Source of the DNA: Bacillus sp. 7884-1 | GTDB taxonomy: Bacteria > Bacillota > Bacilli > Bacillales > Cytobacillaceae | NCBI RefSeq assembly: GCF_002272245.1 | Contig: NZ_NPDD01000041.1 | Span: 1 to 37,316, forward strand | Length of the DNA: 37,316 nt | Direction: 5' to 3' | In this document: positions 32,058 through 37,316 of the stretch, piece after piece | Numbering within the stretch: the stretch's first letter is position 1 | How the letters are laid out: every line of letters begins with the position of its first letter | Translations under genes and position numbers: made by a program | Notes under the pieces: model-generated | What the model was told of the DNA's origin: nothing | What the model saw: only the letters and a program-made list of their open reading frames with translations | Databases searched by the model: none

Positions 32058-32080
32058 TTACCTTGAGGAGGACGTATATA

Positions 32081-33220
32081 ATGAACTTTCGCTTATCTGA
32101 AGAACATGAAATGATTCGAAAAATGGTTCGAGATTTTGCTAGAAATGAGGTTGCTCCAACAGCGGCTGAGCGTGACGAGGAGGAGCGTTTTGATCGTGAG
32201 ATTTTTGACAAAATGGCGGAGCTTGGTTTAACGGGAATTCCGTGGCCGGAGGAGTACGGCGGAATTGGAAGCGATTACCTTGCGTACTGTATTGCGGTCG
32301 AAGAGCTATCAAGAGTTTGCGCATCAACGGGTGTAACGTTATCGGCACACACTTCATTAGCAGGCTGGCCGATCTACAAATTCGGTTCCGAGGAGCAAAA
32401 GCAACAATATCTTCGTCCAATGGCAGAAGGTAAAAAAATCGGCGCCTACGGCTTAACGGAGCCAGGAAGCGGTTCGGATGCAGGCGGGATGAGAACGACA
32501 GCAAGACGTGAAGGAGATCATTACGTCCTTAATGGTTCAAAAATTTTCATCACCAATGGCGGAATAGCGGATATCTACGTGGTTTTCGCGTTAACAGATC
32601 CATCTAGCAAACAAAAAGGAACGACTGCATTCATCGTAGAAAGTGACTTCCCAGGCTTCTCGGTTGGTAAAAAGGAAAAGAAACTCGGGATTCGTTCGTC
32701 ACCAACAACGGAAATTATTTTTGAAGAATGCCGGCTGCCTGTCGCCAACGTACTTGGTGAAGAAGGCGAGGGCTTTAAAATTGCGATGATGACGCTTGAT
32801 GGCGGCCGTAACGGTATCGCAGCACAGGCCGTTGGAATTGCGCAGGGTGCACTTGACGCTGCGGTGGATTATGCAAAAGAACGTCAGCAGTTTGGCAAGC
32901 CAATTGCAGCTAACCAAGGAATCGGCTTTAAGCTTGCGGATATGGCAACAAACATTGAAGCAGCAAGACTATTAACCTATCAAGCTGCATGGCTGGAGTC
33001 GCAGGGTCTGCCGTACGGCAAGGAATCGGCAATGTCTAAACTATTCGCTGGTGACACCGCGATGAAGGTAACAACGGAGGCTGTTCAGGTGTTTGGAGGA
33101 TACGGTTATACAAAGGATTATCCAGTAGAGAGATATATGCGCGATGCAAAAATCACGCAAATCTATGAAGGAACACAAGAAATTCAGCGCCTTGTTATTT
33201 CTAGGATGATAACTAAGTAA
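32081..33220 (+). CDS. acdA: Acyl-CoA dehydrogenase, AcdA type
   Basis: 379 residues, paralogue of the preceding gene. Landmarks are [22 protein letters not shown] start ([14 protein letters not shown] here), [53 protein letters not shown] and catalytic E363 in IYEGT. The ATG at 32081 has the SD TTGAGGAGGA. The open frame extends upstream to 31979, but that part translates the 21-nt repeat array and is not conserved. In B. subtilis acdA lies next to ywjF, which matches the location here. Confidence 0.94.
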   Translation: MNFRLSEEHEMIRKMVRDFARNEVAPTAAERDEEERFDREIFDKMAELGLTGIPWPEEYGGIGSDYLAYCIAVEELSRVCASTGVTLSAHTSLAGWPIYKFGSEEQKQQYLRPMAEGKKIGAYGLTEPGSGSDAGGMRTTARREGDHYVLNGSKIFITNGGIADIYVVFALTDPSSKQKGTTAFIVESDFPGFSVGKKEKKLGIRSSPTTEIIFEECRLPVANVLGEEGEGFKIAMMTLDGGRNGIAAQAVGIAQGALDAAVDYAKERQQFGKPIAANQGIGFKLADMATNIEAARLLTYQAAWLESQGLPYGKESAMSKLFAGDTAMKVTTEAVQVFGGYGYTKDYPVERYMRDAKITQIYEGTQEIQRLVISRMITK

Positions 33221-33250
33221 CCATTTAATGAATAAAGGCGGTAAAAAGGG

Positions 33251-33907
33251 ATGAAAAAGCGTGAAGTGCAAGCTTCAGTGAAAGATGAACGCCTTGTACA
33301 AAGAAGACGGGATCAGATGATCAAAGGGGCCGTTTCACTTTTTAAAGAAAAAGGGTTTCACCGGACGACGACAAGGGAAATTGCGAAGGCTGCAGGCTTT
33401 AGCATTGGGACGTTATATGAATATATTCGTTCGAAGGAAGACGTCCTTTACCTCGTTTGTGATAGCATATATGACCATGTGAGCGAGCGGCTTCAAGAGG
33501 ACCTTGAAGATAAGCAGGGCACACTGGAAAGCCTAAAGCATGGGATTGCCAATTATTTTCGCGTTATTGATGAAATGCAGGAGGAAATCTTGGTCATGTA
33601 TCAAGAGGCGAAGTCGCTTACCAAGGATGCCCTTCCGTATGTGTTGAAAAAGGAAATTGAGATGGCGGCGATGTTTGAAAAACTCATCGCGCTGTGTGTG
33701 GAAAATGGGGAATTGAACTTAACTGAAAATCAGGTGAAAATTCTTTCGCACACGATTATTGTCGAAGGACAAATGTGGAGCTTCCGCCGCTGGACTTTGC
33801 AAAAATTATTTACATTAGAAGAATATATTGAATTGCAAACGGAGTATTTATTTTCGGGAATCAACGGACTTAGTCAGGCCCAGAAAAAAGGAACGATAAC
33901 GAAATAA
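33251..33907 (+). CDS. TetR/AcrR family regulator of the acyl-CoA cluster
   Basis: 218 residues. The N-terminal helix-turn-helix domain (about 17-65) has IKGAVSLFKEKGFHRTTT and REIAKAAGFSIGTLYEYI, ending with SKEDVLYLVCD. The rest (70-218) is a helical ligand-binding domain, with VEGQMWSFRRW near its end. The gene lies between acdA and icmF and probably controls this cluster in response to an acyl-CoA, like FadR. Whether this protein or a separate FadR binds the operators at 25967 and 28362 cannot be told from sequence. SD AAAAAGGG, 30 nt after acdA. Confidence 0.88.
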   Translation: MKKREVQASVKDERLVQRRRDQMIKGAVSLFKEKGFHRTTTREIAKAAGFSIGTLYEYIRSKEDVLYLVCDSIYDHVSERLQEDLEDKQGTLESLKHGIANYFRVIDEMQEEILVMYQEAKSLTKDALPYVLKKEIEMAAMFEKLIALCVENGELNLTENQVKILSHTIIVEGQMWSFRRWTLQKLFTLEEYIELQTEYLFSGINGLSQAQKKGTITK

Positions 33908-33934
33908 ATTTTTTGAAAAACAAGGGGGAGACAT

Positions 33935-36900
33935 ATGAGTACGACGGAAGTTTATCAACCGAAGCACCATATTCGTTTTGTAACGGCGTCGAGTTTGTTT
34001 GATGGACATGATGCTTCGATTAACATTATGCGGAGAATTCTGCAAGCGAGCGGAGCAGAGGTCATCCATCTTGGTCATAACCGTTCGGTCGAAGAGGTTG
34101 TCAATGCGGCGATTCATGAGGACGCACAGGGGATTGCGATTTCTTCTTATCAAGGCGGTCATGTGGAATACTTTAAGTATATGTACGACTTGCTGAAGGA
34201 AAAAGGGGCGCCGAACATCCGCATTTATGGCGGCGGAGGCGGTGTTATTATCCCGCGCGAGATTAAGGAACTGCATGATTATGGGATTGCCTGGATTTTC
34301 TCGCCGGAGGATGGCCGGAAACTAGGGCTTCAAGGAATGATTAACCGTATGCTGGAGGAGTGTGACTTCCCAACCGTTAGTGCTGATCATTCGGAACATA
34401 TTGAAAAGTTGCCAACGGGTGATGTGAATGCAATTTCGAAACTAATAACCCTAGCTGAGCTTCATGTTGATAGCAACCGGGAAGCGGCAGCTGCTGCGGA
34501 AAGTCTGCTTGAAAAAGTAAAATCGCTAACGAAAGAGATTCCTGTTGTTGGAATCACTGGTACGGGCGGTGCTGGTAAAAGTTCACTAACCGATGAATTG
34601 ATTCGCCGTTTTATCAATGAACTTCCTGATAAAAAAGTGGCGATTCTATCTGTTGACCCGACGAAGCAAAAAACAGGCGGCGCTCTTTTAGGCGACCGAA
34701 TTCGGATGAATGCGATTTTCAATCCAAATGTTTATATGCGCAGCTTAGCGACACGTTCTTCAAAAACTGAGCTTTCACTTGCCATTAAAGATGCTGTATC
34801 GGTTGTAAAGGCGGCTGGATTTGACCTTGTGATTGTAGAAACGAGCGGAATTGGCCAGGGTGATGCCGAGATTACCGAGATCTGTGATGTTTCCCTTTAT
34901 GTCATGACCAGTGAATTCGGTGCACCTACGCAGCTTGAAAAGATTGATATGATTGACTTTGCTGACTTAATTGTCATTAATAAATTTGAGCGTAAGGGCT
35001 CTGAGGATGCCTTGCGTCAGGTGCAAAAGCAATACCAGCGCAGCCATATGCTGTTTGAAAAAGATACAAGCGAAATGCCGGTATACGGTACGATTGCCAG
35101 CCAATTTAATGATCTTGGCACCAATGCTTTATTTGCAGCATTAGTTGAAAAAATAAATGAAAAGATGGGCACAGATTGGATTACTTCTTTTAATAAATCT
35201 GCGTTAGTAGAAAAGCAAAATGTGATTATCCCAACTGACCGCCGTTATTATCTCCGGGAAATATCGGAGACAGTCCGCCGCTATCATCAAAAAGCTGAAG
35301 AACAGGCAAATATTGCCCGGAAATTATTCCAACTTGAAGGGGCGATTGCAGCGGTCAAGGAGACAGAGGGCAATGCTGAAGTCCTTATTTCCTTAGAAGC
35401 CATTAAGCAAGCAACGGAAGAGAAATTAACGCCAGAGTCGAAAAAAATACTGAATGGCTGGGAGAAAACAAAGGCTGCTTACCAGGCGGATAAATTTGTA
35501 ACGAGAATTCGTGACAAAGAAATCATTACCATTTTAAAAACAAAAAGCCTTTCCGGCATTGACATTCCAAAGGTGGTTTTACCAAGATATAAAGATTATG
35601 GTGAAATTCTCCGCTGGGTGTATCGCGAGAATGTACCAGGTTCTTATCCGTTTACAGCTGGAGTGTTTCCGTTCAAACGAGAAGGGGAAGATCCGAAACG
35701 TCAGTTTGCTGGCGAAGGTACACCGGAGAGAACGAATCGCCGTTTCCACTATTTATCCAAGGATGATGATGCAAAACGCTTAAGTACCGCATTTGACTCG
35801 GTCACATTGTATGGCGAGGATCCGGATCACCGTCCAGACATTTTTGGGAAGATTGGCGAAAGCGGAGTCAATGTGTGTACACTAGATGATATGAAAAAGC
35901 TTTACGACGGATTTGACCTTTGTCACCCATCTACATCGGTGTCGATGACGATTAATGGTCCTGCTCCAATTATCCTAGCGATGTTCATGAATACGGCAAT
36001 TGACCAGCAGGTGAAGAAAAAAGAAGCAGAGCTTGGGCGTGTGTTAACGGTTGAGGAATTTGCACAGGTGAAGGCGTATACGCTAAAGTCTGTCCGCGGT
36101 ACCGTGCAAGCGGATATTCTAAAAGAAGACCAGGGTCAAAATACGTGTATTTTTTCAACAGAGTTTGCCTTACGAATGATGGGCGATATTCAACAGTATT
36201 TCATTGAGAAACAGGTGCGTAACTATTATTCTGTTTCGATTTCTGGTTATCATATTGCAGAGGCGGGTGCGAATCCGATTTCGCAGCTGGCATTTACACT
36301 ATCGAACGGATTTACGTATGTGGAGTATTATTTAAGCCGCGGGATGAACATCGATGACTTTGCACCAAACTTATCGTTCTTCTTCTCTAATGGCTTGGAT
36401 CCTGAATATACGGTAATTGGCCGGGTGGCCCGCCGGATTTGGGCAAGTGTGATGCGTGATAAATACGGTGCGAGTGAACGCAGCCAAAAGCTGAAGTACC
36501 ATGTTCAAACCTCAGGCCGCTCGCTGCATGCACAGGAAATTGACTTTAATGATATTCGCACCACTTTACAGGCATTGATGGCTTTGCAGGACAACTGTAA
36601 TTCGCTTCATACCAATGCATATGACGAAGCGATTACGACTCCGACAGAAGAATCGGTACGCCGTGCGATGGCGATCCAGATGATTATCACAAAAGAACAT
36701 GGATTAGCGAAAAATGAAAATCCACTTCAAGGTTCTTTTGTTGTGGAGGAACTGACGGACCTTGTTGAGGAAGCGGTTCTTCAAGAATTTGAACGCTTAA
36801 ATGACCGCGGCGGTGTTCTTGGTTCAATGGAAACCCAGTATCAACGCGGAAAAATTCAAGATGAATCCATGTACTATGAAATGAAAAAGCATACAGGCGA

Positions 36901-37201
36901 GCTGCCAATTATCGGAGTGAATACCTATTTAAATCCGAATCCACCTTCTGCGGAAGACATCGACAGCATGGAGCTGGCAAGAGCGTCTTATGAGGAAAAG
37001 GAATTGCAAATAACCAATTTACGCGCCTTCCAACAGGCACATGTCGCCGAAACCGGAAAAGCATTAGAAAAGTTGAAAGCAGCAGCAGTCAACAACGAAA
37101 ATATCTTTGCACAATTAATGGAAACCGTAAGAGTAGCCAGCCTCGGACAAATTACAAAGGCACTATATGAAGTTGGCGGGCAGTATAGAAGAAATATGTA
37201 A
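33935..37201 (+). CDS. icmF: Fused isobutyryl-CoA mutase IcmF (B12, G-protein chaperone, mutase)
   Basis: 1088 residues, the length of known IcmF. Order is a B12-binding domain (about 10-140), with the axial ligand H25 in FDGHDAS; a MeaI-type GTPase domain with P-loop GTGGAGKSS near 209-217, [11 protein letters not shown] and NKFERKG near 348-354; a helical linker; then the (beta/alpha)8 mutase domain from about 520, including [15 protein letters not shown] near 570 and [12 protein letters not shown]. The enzyme interconverts isobutyryl-CoA and n-butyryl-CoA using adenosylcobalamin, and the fused GTPase loads and protects the cofactor. Some relatives also act on isovaleryl- or pivalyl-CoA. 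SD AAGGGGGAG. Its place after two acyl-CoA dehydrogenases suggests feeding valine-derived or branched fatty-acid carbon into beta-oxidation. Confidence 0.95.
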   Translation: MSTTEVYQPKHHIRFVTASSLFDGHDASINIMRRILQASGAEVIHLGHNRSVEEVVNAAIHEDAQGIAISSYQGGHVEYFKYMYDLLKEKGAPNIRIYGGGGGVIIPREIKELHDYGIAWIFSPEDGRKLGLQGMINRMLEECDFPTVSADHSEHIEKLPTGDVNAISKLITLAELHVDSNREAAAAAESLLEKVKSLTKEIPVVGITGTGGAGKSSLTDELIRRFINELPDKKVAILSVDPTKQKTGGALLGDRIRMNAIFNPNVYMRSLATRSSKTELSLAIKDAVSVVKAAGFDLVIVETSGIGQGDAEITEICDVSLYVMTSEFGAPTQLEKIDMIDFADLIVINKFERKGSEDALRQVQKQYQRSHMLFEKDTSEMPVYGTIASQFNDLGTNALFAALVEKINEKMGTDWITSFNKSALVEKQNVIIPTDRRYYLREISETVRRYHQKAEEQANIARKLFQLEGAIAAVKETEGNAEVLISLEAIKQATEEKLTPESKKILNGWEKTKAAYQADKFVTRIRDKEIITILKTKSLSGIDIPKVVLPRYKDYGEILRWVYRENVPGSYPFTAGVFPFKREGEDPKRQFAGEGTPERTNRRFHYLSKDDDAKRLSTAFDSVTLYGEDPDHRPDIFGKIGESGVNVCTLDDMKKLYDGFDLCHPSTSVSMTINGPAPIILAMFMNTAIDQQVKKKEAELGRVLTVEEFAQVKAYTLKSVRGTVQADILKEDQGQNTCIFSTEFALRMMGDIQQYFIEKQVRNYYSVSISGYHIAEAGANPISQLAFTLSNGFTYVEYYLSRGMNIDDFAPNLSFFFSNGLDPEYTVIGRVARRIWASVMRDKYGASERSQKLKYHVQTSGRSLHAQEIDFNDIRTTLQALMALQDNCNSLHTNAYDEAITTPTEESVRRAMAIQMIITKEHGLAKNENPLQGSFVVEELTDLVEEAVLQEFERLNDRGGVLGSMETQYQRGKIQDESMYYEMKKHTGELPIIGVNTYLNPNPPSAEDIDSMELARASYEEKELQITNLRAFQQAHVAETGKALEKLKAAAVNNENIFAQLMETVRVASLGQITKALYEVGGQYRRNM

Positions 37202-37213
37202 ATAATATATTTT

Positions 37214-37250
37214 AACAATGGCTTATCAAAATTATAAGCCATTGTTTTTT
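37214..37250 (+). terminator. Terminator after icmF
   Basis: Perfect 13-bp stem AACAATGGCTTAT (37214-37226) with ATAAGCCATTGTT (37234-37246), followed by six T. It closes the catabolic cluster. Confidence 0.92.
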
Positions 37251-37280
37251 ATGTTAGCTAATAATAAATAGTATTAGATA

Positions 37281-37316
37281 TTGGCACCCTGTTGATTGGA
37301 ACGGAAGGCACGAAGA
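37281..37316. repeat. Left end of another family 1 repeat, cut by window edge
   Basis: 37281-37297 matches 14833-14849 at 16 of 17 bases (ends CCCTGTTGATT). The following GGAACGGAAGGCACGAAGA is not in the deleted copy at 14833 and should be the interior of a full-length element continuing outside. Confidence 0.7.

Noticed and set aside
31979..32080. N-terminal extension of AcdA
   Set aside because: It translates the 21-nt array, whereas a strong SD precedes the ATG at 32081.

Overview
The window is a stretch of Bacillaceae chromosome from an endospore-former of the Neobacillus/Mesobacillus/Bacillus type. The evidence is a B. subtilis-like gene order (ywdI, ywdK, gerQ, hemQ, pta, lipL, rsfA, ywfO, ywgA, ywhB, ywhC, ywhD, pbpG, speE, speB, ywiB, argS, then the ywjE-ywjD and ywjF equivalents), spore genes (gerQ, rsfA, pbpG, sspH, uvsE), purine-rich Shine-Dalgarno sites and moderate GC content. 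I see no rRNA, tRNA, CRISPR array, prophage or intact insertion sequence.

Region 1 (1-6650) is a tightly packed + strand molybdenum-cofactor operon: fdhE, mobA, moeA, a second moeA fused to a periplasmic-binding-protein-like domain, moaE, moaD and moeB. It ends in a 149-nt dispersed repeat and an intrinsic terminator. fdhE at its head suggests that a formate dehydrogenase lies upstream. A perfect ParB/Spo0J parS site (core 6662-6677) follows.

Region 2 (6700-23000) is conserved housekeeping and sporulation core: spore-coat GerQ, coproheme decarboxylase HemQ, phosphotransacetylase with a probable CcpA site, the lipoyl amidotransferase LipL, forespore regulator RsfA, HD protein YwfO, an M50 site-2-type protease, a class A PBP, spermidine synthase and agmatinase, ArgS and SspH. 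Most transcription units end in clear hairpin terminators.

Region 3 (23000-25900, - strand) carries a DUF1398-like gene, an unlisted 42-residue DUF4023-like gene, and a cardiolipin synthase-UvsE operon with a sigma-G-like -10 element.

Region 4 (25960-37250, + strand) is a fatty-acid and branched-acyl-CoA catabolic cluster: fadF (membrane Fe-S oxidoreductase), thiolase, 3-hydroxybutyryl-CoA dehydrogenase, two acyl-CoA dehydrogenases, a TetR regulator and the fused isobutyryl-CoA mutase IcmF. Two related 18-bp FadR-type operators (25967-25984 and 28362-28379) and a near-consensus cre (28319-28332) suggest induction by acyl-CoA and repression by glucose. Together the genes would oxidise straight-chain and branched acyl-CoAs and rearrange isobutyryl-CoA to butyryl-CoA for beta-oxidation.

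The least explained structure is a set of three intergenic arrays with a 21-nt period (10199-10333, 29611-29744, 31822-32057). Two share the unit TGGACTTTTTT in opposite orientation, both follow a terminator-type hairpin on the same strand, and both end in the same 32-nt tail (27 of 32 identical). This indicates a defined dispersed element whose 21-nt pitch equals two DNA helical turns. Two further dispersed repeat families, each with internally deleted copies, sit at gene 3' ends and at both window borders.
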